Shown here: in pieces, positions 21,666 through 32,490 of the stretch | Layout: each line of letters starts with the position of its first letter | Position numbering within the stretch: the stretch's first letter is position 1 | NCBI RefSeq assembly: GCF_010389155.1 | Contig: NC_057762.1 | Location: forward strand, 35,152,055 to 35,216,054 | DNA length: 64,000 bases | Reading direction: 5' to 3' | Source of the DNA: Erigeron canadensis | Lineage: Eukaryota; Streptophyta; Magnoliopsida; Asterales; Asteraceae | Made by a program: the position numbers and the translations under genes | The notes under the pieces: model-generated | Told to the model about the DNA's origin: nothing | Database searches by the model: none | The model's input: only the letters and a program-made list of their open reading frames with translations

Positions 21666-24176
21666 AATCAAATTTATCGTCTGCTAATTATTGTAACTAC
21701 TAAAAAAATATGGTTAAGTTGCTTCCTAATCTTTTTATCCCATAAATATTGTAACTACTAAAAAAAATGACTACATTTTTGAAATAATAAATGACTATAT
21801 TTTTCATATTAACCTCAAGTTGAAATCAAATAAACATTACTTAAAGAAAAACATTAAATAATTGGTTAAATGAAGAAGTGACATCTATCTATCATATTCA
21901 TTCTATCTATCTATATATTAATTATACGTACTAATTCTATATATTACAGTTACAACTGTTAATTAATATATTGACTTTATATCCTAATACTAATAAGTAT
22001 TTTGAGACATATAGACCTTTTTTTAATCTAAGAATTATAATTAATGTTTATTTGTCCCAAAAAACATGTGATTTGAAATGAAAGTGAATTTTATTAAACC
22101 TGATCAATGATTATCATTGTTTGTATCCATCTATACATAAACAAGATTGGAATTCATATGACCCATCAAAAGATGATGGCCCAAACACTAGCCCACTAAC
22201 AAAGTTCAAAAACATTTAAGAAGGAAAACATATAACGGCCAAATAACTCATAAATTCATAAAAGCGTGTTTTAGAGTCCAAAAAATGACCAATCCGCATA
22301 TGCGAGTTTGGGCCATAACCTTGTCATCGTTTCAATGGTGTTCATTTGCTTAAAAGATTGTCCTATAACTCAAGTTATAGTTGTTTTAGTAACTCTTATT
22401 TTTCACACTTAATTTTGAGCCTCTAAAAATAAAAATAAAACTCTATTCCACACTTGGCCAACATCAATCACCCTTAATAAATTTATTTTGTTTTTGTCAA
22501 ACTTGAGTATATTTTGTAGAGTAAAATGACACGAATGGTCAAAATATTCTTTTGATACAAACGTTTGCAGTCCACCCGACCATACTTAAATTCACACTTT
22601 TTTTTATTTTTTATTTGGGATATACCCACATATATCATCACTCATTATTATGAGTAGTGCAATATTTAAAATGTTGGTAATTTTATAATAAATCACAATG
22701 ATGAGTAATTTGGGTATATTTTGGATATGTAATTTATTCCATTTTCTATTAACAAGGCAATTTAGTCAATTTTAGTTATTATAGTGCATACAACATTATG
22801 AAATCCAAAATAAATGCATATAATAAAAGATTTGAAGATAAATGCAAAAGATAAGAAATGGATGAGAGTACAATGAACTTTTAGCCGTTTTTTTATAATA
22901 TAATTTGGATTTAATTTGCCGAAGACATTTTCAAATATATATAATGGTATGTAATTCAAGTATTTAAATTAGATATATCGTGTAAATTTAATTTGTTGTA
23001 AACCAGAAACATCTGTGCCTTGCACAAAGCCACATACCATATTATCTAGTGAGTGATGACTATATAAACAAAATAATTTTTTTTTTTTAAAGGTACGGAT
23101 TATTTAATATTAAGATTTAAATTTGCTATTTTAATCAAGTTCTTATTAAAGAGTTCGTTCACCTAATACCCTTTAATAGTACGTCCAACAAAAATAAAGC
23201 AATTAATATTATTCTTTTGAGTGTTTTTTTAATTACCATATGTGCCGCATAAACAAAGTGCTATAACACATACCTTTAACTTTTTTAGGTTGCATGGTAC
23301 TGCTGTTACACGTATCAATATAACTTTATTTTTAGCCTTAGTTTATGTTATCATTAACTTCTATCTAATTTTGTTTTATGGATATAGTAGTCCACAACAA
23401 AGCGCGGGTGTTTAAATACCTGGTTCTATATAAAAATACAACTACCATTTACATGACCTTATTCTATACTTATTTGTTTTCGCCTTTATGGTTCTTTTTG
23501 ATGGAATTGAATTACGAAAGCAACCCACATATAAACATACGAGACAGGTCAGCAATATTTTTAAAACACCATTTTCGAAACTTTAACTCCATGTTGATTA
23601 TTCTAATTAGAATTAGGTATGATTATTGAACTTTTTCTTTCCAACAATGACTTCTCTCATGTGTCAATGATATTCTTGATTAATGAAATAACTCCTGATA
23701 TAATATGTATCATGTCGTATATTCTCACCCAAAAAAATATTACTCACTCTACCATATGCGTAACAAAAAGATTGTCCGCATACATTTCAAAAACCCTTGA
23801 TCACATTGAAGTTTAACAAATGGACAGTTTTTATAAAGACGTACCTAAATATATATACATTTGAAGAGAGGACATTTGTAGAGACAAAACTTTTTAAGAC
23901 ATTGTCAGGATTTGAATTCGATGTAGGTATAGTGTTGCTAGTTTTTCTGGTTTTTTTTTTCTTTTTTTTTAAATTATCAATTGAGTATAATGTTGCCTAA
24001 GATAACGTGTTTATCCTATCCTACTTTTAAATAAAATAAACCGGTAAGTGTACGAAAGGTTTACTCTTGCGTTTGAAGCTAGAGTCGATAAAAAGTATTG
24101 AGTGTGGATAACAAAGTAAATTATTTAAATAATACTTTTGGTTTCTTAGGATAAACATGCATAGTTGATAAAGTTA
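21666..24176. other. Non-coding stretch
   Basis: AT-rich, with no gene recognised. TCTATCTAT-rich short repeats lie near 21890-21915. A weak Helitron-like end is listed separately at 23049. Small frames in 23378-24000 have no domain and low-complexity composition. Confidence 0.5.
23005..23049 (+). mobile_element. Possible Helitron-like 3' terminus
   Basis: A hairpin TGTGCCTTGCACA is followed by a longer spacer and CTAG, then T at 23050. The spacer is longer than in the other copies, so this is a weak call. The body would lie upstream. Confidence 0.3.
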
Positions 24177-24190
24177 AATACTCAATAGTA

Positions 24191-24527
24191 GTATTAATAA
24201 TAAGTTGGTGTAGTGGTTTATAGTTTCTCTGGTGATTTATTGGTCTCAAGTTCGAATATTCATTCCATCAACTTTGAAATATAGATAGTTCTTCTATTAA
24301 TGTTTGGTTTGGGTATATCCAGATTCAAGTCTGGGGCAGGGTTTACCCGTATTAATCGTCGTGACTTCGGGCGGATTAGTTGGGGTTTTCTCCCATTGGG
24401 TATTTGAAATAGACATTTCTACTTCGAAAGAGCTCTTTTGTACAGACTTGGTTAAGACAACGTATGTTAAACTTCCAACTGTCGAATCACGACACGAAGT
24501 TTCAAGCGAAATTAGCCTTTAAAAAAA
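24191..24527 (+). mobile_element. SINE, family A, with TSD and poly-A tail
   Basis: A tRNA-like head gives an A box in TTGGTGTAGTGGTTTATAG (about 24205) and a B box in CAAGTTCGAATAT (about 24248-24260). The body contains TTTACCCGTATTAATCGTCG, TTCGGGCGGATTAGTTGG and CACGACACGAAGTTTCAAGC, shared with the copies near 59.2 kb and 13.8 kb. It ends in an A8-9 tract. AATACTCAATAGTA before it (24177-24190) and AATACTAAATAGTA after it (24528-24541) agree at 13 of 14 positions, a decayed target-site duplication. Confidence 0.8.
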
Positions 24528-24854
24528 AATACTAAATAGTAATTTTACCCATTAATCATTAACTACCTTCTATTTTCTTAATTAAATGAATTAATGATGG
24601 CTTTTAATTATTGAATAAAATGACACAAAAATAACAACGAGTTTTCTTAGTTCGTATTAATTATAATTCTACTAGCTTTTAAGTACATCAACGAATTGCA
24701 ATACATTCTTATCATCAAATCCACTGAAAAATAGAAGCCACCTTAATTATGTACTGATCATAAGAATAAAAGAAATATCATGAACACAAACAAACATTCT
24801 TGTATCAAGATTAAAAAGTAAACCAATTAAATAGAAAAACCTCTATCTCGATGA

Positions 24855-25343
24855 TCAGATAGACATTCTTGTAAGTGGTGGTGCTGCATGACTTTTACTC
24901 CTAGGAAACATCTGATGGTGATCAGAATTATTTAACTTAAAATCATCCCCAAAATAATCACAAGTCTTGTCTTCATCAATTCTACCAAAAGCCAAACTTT
25001 GGCTACGTGCCACGACCGTCGTCTTTTGTCGCTGGAGAAACTCTGGATCCAACTTAGTCAAACTTCTAGTGGAAGCAATACGTATGAGCTCGGCGTAATC
25101 ATCGTCGGCTCTTGAGGACGTGGTGCTATAGCTTTTTGGCAAACTTGATGTGTACACATTCGTTGGTTCACCCATTCCAGCCGCACATTTGTACATACCC
25201 AATATGTACATGTCCCGAATCTTGCATATGGCACGTAACGGTGCCTTTAAAACCTTAATCGCAATTGATGTTGTTTTTTTTGTTTTTTTACGATGCAACT
25301 TTTGAGAAGATGGATTGGAAAGGGTAGTGGAGGTGTTGTCCAT
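24855..25343 (-). CDS. Small plant protein of unknown function, 162 aa
   Basis: A complete single-exon frame from ATG to TGA. The N-terminus is Ser/Thr-rich, then strongly basic (HRKKTKKTT, about residues 18-26). The middle carries VLKAPLRAICKIRDMYILGM followed by YKCAAGMG (about 32-57), which looks like a conserved amphipathic/Cys motif. Next is a Ser-rich linker (SYSTTSSRADDDYAELIRIA), a TRSLTKLDPEFLQRQ segment, and a basic, Ser-rich C-terminus (FPRSKSHAAPPL). There is no signal peptide or membrane span. I believe plant genomes contain a family with this RD.Y....CA / DDY.ELIR.AS layout, but I cannot name it and assign no function. Its composition is more codon-like than the surrounding AT-rich DNA, which supports a real gene. 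An (AT)n run lies 35-70 bases upstream of the start. Confidence 0.75.
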   Translation of the reverse strand: MDNTSTTLSNPSSQKLHRKKTKKTTSIAIKVLKAPLRAICKIRDMYILGMYKCAAGMGEPTNVYTSSLPKSYSTTSSRADDDYAELIRIASTRSLTKLDPEFLQRQKTTVVARSQSLAFGRIDEDKTCDYFGDDFKLNNSDHHQMFPRSKSHAAPPLTRMSI

Positions 25344-25376
25344 TGAGTGTTTGTGGAATTTTTGGTGAAAGAGTTA

Positions 25377-25377
<1 letters not shown>

Positions 25378-25412
<35 letters not shown>
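25378..25412. repeat. (AT)17 microsatellite just upstream of the 162-aa gene
   Basis: Uninterrupted alternating AT run ending at ATGG. It lies in the 5' leader or core-promoter position of the minus-strand gene at 24855-25343 and could serve as, or vary the distance to, a TATA element. Confidence 0.85.
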
Positions 25413-25414
<2 letters not shown>

Positions 25415-26137
25415 ATTTGGATTGGATTTCTTGAATATAAAAGTCAATAATGTAATTAAAGAAAAGGGGAACTATTTTTGCGTAAGATATGTAACTGATT
25501 AAAACTATATTTTGTCTAAGAAAAAAATAGGCAAATTCTTTCCATATTATTTATGCTACTTATATATCTACCGATAAACTAAAACACGATTGAAATATTC
25601 TTAAAACGACACTTGGTATCGACACGTCTCTTTTTTAATTTATTTATTTTTATCAAATTAGCTTTTTTTAATTGTATATAGATTCAATTTCATTATTAGA
25701 CTTAAAATTAAACTCTAACTTTTAACTTATCAATACAATGTCATTATAACGTTATTTGATTGATCGTTTTATTATTAATAAATTGTCTCTTTTTATTTTT
25801 TCAACTCCTATTACTTATATCATTTATAATAATAAGTTATTAACATGAATACTTCAAACATTTGAGTTTACGATCCGAAATCACAAAGCTATTTACCGTC
25901 ATGAACTATGCTTACAAGTTTCGATTTTGATGTGATTAAAAAAATTTAAGGTAAATCCAAAACTCTAACTAAACATATATTATATTTATCATTAATACTG
26001 TTTATTATAATTTAGCTTTGATAATTGGTTTACTTTAACCACAATTTATTTTATATTCACGAATCATGTATGAGGCATATTTGAATTTCTTTATGATACA
26101 ATCTATATAGCTACCGTACATCGTACGTGTATTAAGA
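25413..26137. other. Non-coding AT-rich stretch
   Basis: Upstream region of the 162-aa gene and left flank of the copia element. No further gene is visible. A hairpin CGTACATCGTACG followed by GTGTATTAAGA, CTAG and T at 26142 could be a Helitron-like 3' end, at low confidence. Confidence 0.4.
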
Positions 26138-26147
26138 CTAGTAATAC

Positions 26148-26369
26148 TGAAGAAATATCAATATGGAGAATATATTTCTCATTACTGTGTGAAAATGAAA
26201 TACAAGAAAATGAATTCTTACATCTGAATGCTGCTACATCTACTATATATGTATATCTAAAATGATAACCGCCTCTAACGATAACCGCCTCTAACTAACT
26301 AATGTACAACTTAACTCCCTAATCTATCTATATTTACAATATGGACCTTATACATTGATATATTCTTCA
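26148..26369 (-). repeat. 3' LTR of the copia element
   Basis: 222 bp, TGAAGAAT...TTTCTTCA on the element strand. Relative to the other LTR it has a 16-bp tandem duplication (CGATAACCGCCTCTAA) and a shorter TA run. Confidence 0.95.
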
Positions 26370-26379
26370 TCCCCCCCTC
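26370..26379 (-). other. Polypurine tract of the copia element
   Basis: GAGGGGGGGA on the minus strand, directly abutting the 3' LTR. The ancestral pol stop codon TGA (26378-26380) overlaps its start. Confidence 0.9.
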
Positions 26380-28216
26380 AAGTTGGAGGCTGGGAAAGAC
26401 CCAACTTGGCACTAAGAATGTTGTGTTGTGCTTGAGACAGAGGCTTGGTCATAAGATCTGCCAACTGCAAATTAGAAGGAATATGTGCAGTTTGAATAAA
26501 CCCTTATTCTACTTTGTCCCTTGTAAAATGTGTATCAATATCCAAATGCTTTGTGCGTTCATGAAAGCAGGGATTAACAGCAATGAGTTGGGCAGATTTG
26601 TTATCACAAAATAAGGTGATGGGTAATCGAATGGGAATATATAAATCTTTGAGAAGAAAACTTAGCCAAACAAGTTCACATGTAGTGGCTGCCATGCTAT
26701 GATATTCTGCTTCTGTGGAAGAACGAGAAACTGTTGGTTGTTTCTTTGTTTTCCAAGAAACAAGAGAATGGCCTAGAAAAATACAATAACCAGTAAGAGA
26801 ACGTCTGGTCATGACACAAGAAGCCCAATCTGCATCCGAAAAACCTGTTAATTGAAGATCAGTTTGAACAGGATAAAATAAACCTTCACAAATGGTTCCT
26901 TTAAGATATCTCAAAAGATGTCTAGCAGCTTGCATATGTTCTTGAGTTGGTGCAGAAACAAATTGGCTTAAATGTTGGACTGGATATGAAATATCAGGTC
27001 GTGTCATGGTAAGATACAACAGTCTGCCCACCAGTCTTCTGTCAGTGTCTGCAGCAGGCAAGAGATCACCTTTGCCTAATTTCAACTTTAATTGAGTAGG
27101 AAAGGGAGTTGGTGCAGGTTTAGCACCGGTAAAACCAGAATCCTGAAGAAGATCAAGGATGTACTTTCTTTGATTAAGAAAAGTACCAGTGGAAGTCCTA
27201 CAAATTTCTATGCCAAGAAAGTATTTTGCAGGACCCAAATCCTTTATTGTAAATTTAGCATCAAGTGCTTTCTTGACAAGAATGATATCTGCCTCACAAG
27301 TACCAGTTAACAAAACATCATCAACATATACCAAAGCTATTAAAATATTCGATCCTTCAGTCTTGACAAACAAAGAATAGTCATGCTTAGATTGTATGAA
27401 ACCCAATGAGATTAAAAATCTGGTAAATTCTTGGTTCCATTGTCTAGATGCTTGCTTAAGACCATATAATGATCTTTTCAATTTGCTGACCTTCCCTTCT
27501 TTTGCTTTAAAATAACCAGCAGGAGGTTTCATGTAAATATCTTCTTCAATAAATCCATGCAAGAATGCATTATTGATATCCAGTTGATGAAGAGGCCACT
27601 TTTTGGCTGTGGCCATTGCAATAATAACTCTAACAGTGGCTAGCTTAGCTACTGGAGAGAAAGTATGCTTATAATCTAAACCTTCTTGTTGAACAAAGCT
27701 TCTCACAACTAATCTGGCTTTAAATCTTTCCACTTCCCCATTAGCTTTATACTTCACTTTATACACCCATTTAGAAATAATTGCTTCGTGTCCCTTTGGC
27801 AAAGTGGTTAAATCCCATGTATTATTCTTTTCAAAAGCATCCAGTTCATTGTTCATGGCCTGAACCCATTCAGAATGCTTGGAGGCCTCAGAATAAGTAG
27901 AAGGTTCATAGACAGCTAACACATTGGCCAAAAAGGATAGATGCTCCTTTGGAATGGACTCAATATATTGAGTAGTAAAAAGAGGGTAATTAGTAGTAGT
28001 TGAAGATACAGAATTAGCAGCAGAAGGAATGACATAATCCTTTAGCCAAATAGGTTTAGAAGTGTTTCTGTTAGACTTTCTAGACTTTGTAACAGGAGCA
28101 GACTTAACAGGAACAGACTGGGGTTGAATAACAGGAGGATTTTCAAATTGAATAATGGGAGTTGGTGCAACAATGACATTTTCCTCAGGAACCACATTTT
28201 CCTCTGAGAGATGAGG
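26378..28216 (-). pseudogene. pol: Copia pol, reverse transcriptase and RNase H part
   Basis: The long frame 26504-28195 carries the complete copia RT: WVYKVKYKANGEVERFKARLV, LDINNAFLHG, SLYGLKQASRQW and the catalytic YVDD in ALVYVDDVLLTG. RNase H follows with FSDADWASC, GYCIFLGHSLVSWKTKKQ, SRSSTEAEYHSMA and LFCDNKSAQLIA, and the tail THFTRDKVE. A TAA at 26504-26506 cuts the protein; the same frame then continues GFIQTAHIPSNLQLADLMTK to the natural TGA at 26378-26380. A TAG near 28217 separates it from the integrase part in the same frame. Apart from these stops the domain looks intact. Confidence 0.93.
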
Positions 28217-29356
28217 CTAAACTAGAATAGGATTTGATTGGGAAGTCTCAAAAGAGGGAAACTCATTAAAAGTGGGAAGATCAGAATGTGTCACATAACT
28301 CTTGCAAGGAAAAATGTGTTCCTTGAAAATCACATCTCTGCTTAAGTGAACATCATGAGTATCAAGGTTATATAACTTATAACCTTTATTGTTTGAAGGA
28401 TATCCTATGAGAATGCATTTCCAAGCTTTATTTTCAAACTTGTCTCTAAGATTTTTGGGAATATTTGCATAGCAAAGACAACCTATTACTCTAAGATTCT
28501 CATAAGAAGGAGATTGACCATGTAAAATTTCATATGGAGATTTCCATGATAAATTTTGCATAGGCATTTTATTGATCAAATAGGTGACTGCAAGGATACA
28601 ATCTCCCCAGAATTTAATAGGAAGATTAGCATGTAATCTTAATGCTCTAACAGTGTCTAAAAGATGCCTATGTTTTCTCTCAACTACACCATTTTGTTGA
28701 GGTGTATAAGACATGGATCTTTGATGAACAATTCCCTTTTGTTTGAAAAAACTTGAACAATTTTTGTTGACCAACTCAGTCCCATTATCTGATCTAATAA
28801 ATTTGACTTTCCTATGAAAATGAGTTTCAACATATGAAAGAAAATCAGAAACTACTGAGAGAATTTGATCCTTTGTATGAATCAAATGAGTCCAAGTGGC
28901 TCTGCTTTTATCATCCACAATGGTAAAAAAATAATGAGCCCCATTTAAGGAAGGAACCTTATAAAGACCCCAAAGGTCCATATGAAGAAGATCAAAAATA
29001 TTTGCAGAAATTGAAGAACTTATAGGGAAAGACAATATATTATTTTTGGAAAGCATGCAAGTTTCACAATGAAAATCAGAAGCATCAAGGTTTTTACAAG
29101 CATCAAGATGCACTAATTTGGATAAAGATGAATGTCCAAGTCTAGCATGCAATATATCCAAACTGAGATCAGATTTGGGCATTACAAAGTTGCTAGAAAC
29201 ATTTTTGCACAAACAAGCAATAGGAACAGAGGTTTTATGAGCTTCATAGAAATCCGAAACAGAAGCTTTAAAAGCAGCTACACTTGGTGTCGGCTTGCAG
29301 ATATACAGCTTGTTGGACCCTTTTCAAAGAGCAACTATTTGATTAGTTGAAGGGTC
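28217..29356 (-). pseudogene. pol: Copia pol, integrase part
   Basis: The pre-integrase zinc finger is visible (HARLGHSSLSKL...HCETCMLSK, an HHCC layout), followed by the rve core with LHMDLWGLY (first Asp), FIRSDNGTELVNK (second Asp) and YTPQQNGVVERKHRHLL (Glu). The open frame runs 28217-29212. The same frame extends upstream to 29356 through KLYICKPTPSVAAFKASVS but is interrupted by an in-frame TGA and, at 29357, a TAG where CAG is expected. The end at 28217 is also a TAG in an otherwise continuous frame. Confidence 0.92.
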
Positions 29357-29833
29357 CTAAAACACAAAGTCATCAGGATAAAAATGAGCAACAAGCTTGT
29401 TGGTTTGAACCAAAGAACCAACAGATAAGAGATTAACTTGAAATTCAGGGACATAGAAAACATTGAGTAGGGTGACATATGGGGTAAGCTTGACAGATGC
29501 TATAATAGTCACTTGTTTAAAAGTACCATCAGGAAGTTTGATAAGAATTGGCTTTGGTAGTACTTTTATGGAGTGAAACAAGTTGAGATTAGGGGACATA
29601 TGATCAGTAGCTCCAGAATCACTAATCCAATCTTTCTTCACGTCCAAGATGGGATGGCATAATAGAGCATATGCAATAGGATTGGTAAACAAGGCATTAC
29701 ATGAGGCATAAAAAGAAAAGATACCTGCATGCTCAGAAGTACTTGCAAAATTAGAAGAAGTATCGGCCATATTAGCAGGATTAGAATATTGATCAACCAT
29801 AGAACTCTTCCCATTGAACATTTTGAGAACTTC
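29357..29833 (-). pseudogene. pol: Copia aspartic protease part
   Basis: Frame 29357-29821 contains the copia protease active site DSGATDHM within DWISDSGATDHMSPNLNLF, followed by the usual flap and core segments (IKLPDGTF, LTPYVTLLNVFYVPEFQVNLLSV). Upstream it is separated from gag by a TAA at 29834-29836, where the context (AAVC*EVLKMF) suggests an ancestral CAA. Confidence 0.92.
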
Positions 29834-30901
29834 TTAACAAACTGCAGCAACCAATTGTTGTTGATCCATCATTTGTTTTGGTGCATCAATAACTCCATAG
29901 TCCATATGTGGTGTATCAAATGGAGAATCACCATTAATTTCTTCAAAAGATGAACAACCTACTTGATTAACCATCCTTCCTCCTTTCTTAGGTTTTCTAC
30001 CCTTGTACCAGTCTGGATATCCAAGTCTTTCAAAGCATTGTTCATACAAGTGTCCTTCTTGTTTGCAGTAAGTACAAACCCTCTTATTATCACCCCTATG
30101 TTCATATTTGGTGAACTTTCCCTCTCTTTTTGCACCAAAAGAAGGTCTAGCACTATTATTTGCAAAGAATGCAGACTGCTCAACAGGATGATTAGTAACA
30201 TGCCTTTGTTTTTCAACTTGTTGAACTATGTAATACGCTTTATTAATACTAGGCAGAATATCTATTGACAGAATTTGACTCCTAACCATATCATAGTCAT
30301 CATTAAGTTTCATCAAAAACTGCATTAACTTGGACCTATTTTCCATCTCAAAGAATTTTCTTAGTCAATTCACAAGTACATGCAGCAGATTTTCCACAAA
30401 TGCAAGTAGGTATACTATTCAAATTACTTAATTCATCCCAACATCTCTTCAATTTATTGTAAAAGGAGGCAACAGAGAGATTACCTTGAGTGATTTTGCT
30501 TAATTCCCTTTCTAGTTGAAAGATCAGAGGACCATTACTTTGACCATACCTCTCAATAATTTCTTTCCAAAGTTCTGCAGCAGATTGAGTATACATGAAG
30601 GCCTCTGACAATTCTGGTGCCATGGAGTTCAAAATCCAGCAAATAACCATAAAACACAACGAATCCATCTCTGAAGATCAACTGAACCAGCATCAGTAGG
30701 TTTGATACATGTACCATCAATAAAACCTAATTTTAATTTTGCTCCCAATGCCATCTTAATATTGCGACTCCATCCTAGGAAATTTCCGCCATTAAAAGGA
30801 GTATTGGTAAGAACCATACCAGGATGATCTGAGTTAGTCAAACTCAATGGATCATTAATTGAATTCAGATTGGAATTATTATTTGGTTCAGGAATCGCCA
30901 T
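29834..30901 (-). pseudogene. gag: Copia gag with zinc knuckle, frameshifted
   Basis: It starts at ATG 30899-30901 with MAIPEPNNNSNLNS, then the copia gag signature NDPLSLTNSDHPGMVLTNTP and WSRNIKMALGAKLKLGFIDG. The frame shifts near 30660 (RWIRC continues as DSLCFMVICWILNSM in another frame) and again near 30347 (TKKIL joins EMENRSKLMQFL by one base). The C-terminal part carries the CCHC knuckle CTYCKQEGHLYEQC (C-x2-C-x4-H-x4-C) and ends at the TAA 29834-29836. Confidence 0.92.
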
Positions 30902-31150
30902 TTGAGAAATTCAAGTTCTGAAACCCTAATTTGATCTAGAAATGAATAAACTGATTATAAATTTGATTATTGATCAAATTTATGGAAAAATAACGATTTA
31001 TATAAAATCGAATAGAAATATTGATCAAAGAAGAACAGTAACTGATCGGAGAACAATATCAGAAAATTGATCAGAAAATTGATAAGAAACTGAACGGAAT
31101 TTAATTGAAATCTGAAATAGAACGAAAAGTTAGGGTTTCAGTTTCCCTGT

Positions 31151-31162
31151 GCTCTGATACCA
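31151..31162 (-). other. Primer binding site for initiator tRNA-Met
   Basis: TGGTATCAGAGC on the minus strand, immediately inside the 5' LTR. It is complementary to the 3' end of plant initiator tRNA-Met, the usual copia primer. Confidence 0.95.
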
Positions 31163-31374
31163 TGAAGAAATATCAATATGGAGAATGTATTTCTCATTAC
31201 TGTGTGAAAATAAAATACAAGAAAATGAATTCTTACATCTGAATACTGCTACATCTACTATATATATATATATATATCTAAAACGATAACCGCCTCTAAC
31301 TAACTAATGTACAACTTAAGTCCCTAATCTATCTATATTTACAATATGGACCTTATACATTGATATATTCTTCA
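31163..31374 (-). repeat. 5' LTR of the copia element
   Basis: 212 bp. On the element strand a TATA-rich run (TATATATATATATA) precedes GTAGATGTAGCAG and could act as the LTR promoter. It is otherwise colinear with the 3' LTR. Confidence 0.95.
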
Positions 31375-32044
31375 AATATGTATATAAAAAGATTAATCCT
31401 TAATCCTGACAATCTTTAATAAAATTAACCTTATATATTTGGTCAACTTTCACATCTAAACTTACCCATTGTCAAACATTCCATTTTTATATTTATATAT
31501 TTTAACGGTGTGTTTAAAAATAAAAACGGGTTCTTAAATAACATATTCGGGATAATCGCATTATACGGGTACCGGCCCCTCGAGTCTTAAATAATATATT
31601 AGCATGCATAACTTTTTCTATATATTATAGAACTGAAATTCTAAACAAAATCGACCCGATAGATTAATCTCTGTCTCAAATAGCTAGCCCCGATTCCACT
31701 TGCTAATTCCTTACCCGTTTAGAAATTTATATAAGTTCGTAAAGTCTTTAGCAATTGGGTACTTAATAGTTATCTGAAATTTATATTTTCTTTAAACGCC
31801 AATTATCGGATATATAGGTTACTCCTCCATCTAAAAGTTGTTAGGAAAAATCCCACTAGCCCAGTTCATGGATTACTTATGAATTGGCTAGTTTTGTAAC
31901 GACTTTAATTCTTAATCATTAATTGGACTATTCATTTTATATGTATATTTATATAGTCGCACTTGTGACCTGAATGACTGACCCGATCCATTTCAAAGAA
32001 AATTTCCCCACACCTCTAGTTAGTTTGAGTCCCTTATTGATCAA
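31375..32044. other. Non-coding stretch
   Basis: AT-rich, no gene or bounded element recognised. Confidence 0.5.
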
Positions 32045-32490
32045 CTAGATTAAACCCGTCCGTTGGACGGTAATATTATAATAAATAGATAATATATGTT
32101 ATTTTTTAAACTCTTAGACCATTAAAAGCTAATATCTAGTAAATGTATTAGAAAATATTATCAAATATATATGATCACTAAATATCTTTTCAATTTTTTA
32201 TTATATGTATTTCAGCATAATTGACCAAAAAAAATAAATTCAAATGTGTTTTTGAATTCAAAATCTTGAATTACATATAACTTTTAACAACTAAATCCAC
32301 ATCAAATATTATTTGGCAAAAATTAACATCAAATAAAATGAGCAAGTGATAAGCAAACAAATATATTAGTTGTCAAACAAAAATTAATTTTACATTAGCT
32401 CTAAACCATCCTTACTTAAAACTTAGAATTAAATACAATCTGCACAAAATAAAAAAATAAAAATAATAGAAAGTTAAAATCAGAATAATA
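32045..32490 (-). mobile_element. Helitron-like 3' end (element interrupted on its 5' side)
   Basis: On the minus strand the hairpin CCGTCCAACGGACGG is followed by GTTTAAT, CTAG and T (host T opposite 32044). The body runs rightward and appears interrupted at 32490 by the next Helitron-like 3' end, suggesting nesting. The 5' end was not found. Confidence 0.5.

Larger units (their letters stand above)
26148..31374 (-). mobile_element. Full-length Ty1/copia LTR retrotransposon, inactivated
   Basis: It is 5227 bp with two LTRs (26148-26369 and 31163-31374), TG...CA ends, a PBS complementary to initiator tRNA-Met, and a polypurine tract. The gene order on the minus strand is gag, protease, integrase, reverse transcriptase, RNase H, which defines Ty1/copia. 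Flanks AATAC (26143-26147) and AATAT (31375-31379) are a 5-bp TSD with one change. The LTRs differ by about 5-6 substitutions plus a 16-bp duplication and a TA-repeat length difference, so the insertion is fairly recent (inference). Multiple stops and frameshifts break the polyprotein. Confidence 0.96.

Noticed and set aside
23385..23425. Helitron-like hairpin around AAAGCGCGGGTG
   Set aside because: Only the right half of the hairpin is present and no CTRR-T follows at the right distance.
23378..24000. Three overlapping frames of 65-83 codons
   Set aside because: Hydrophobic, low-complexity, overlapping in different frames, without a recognised domain.
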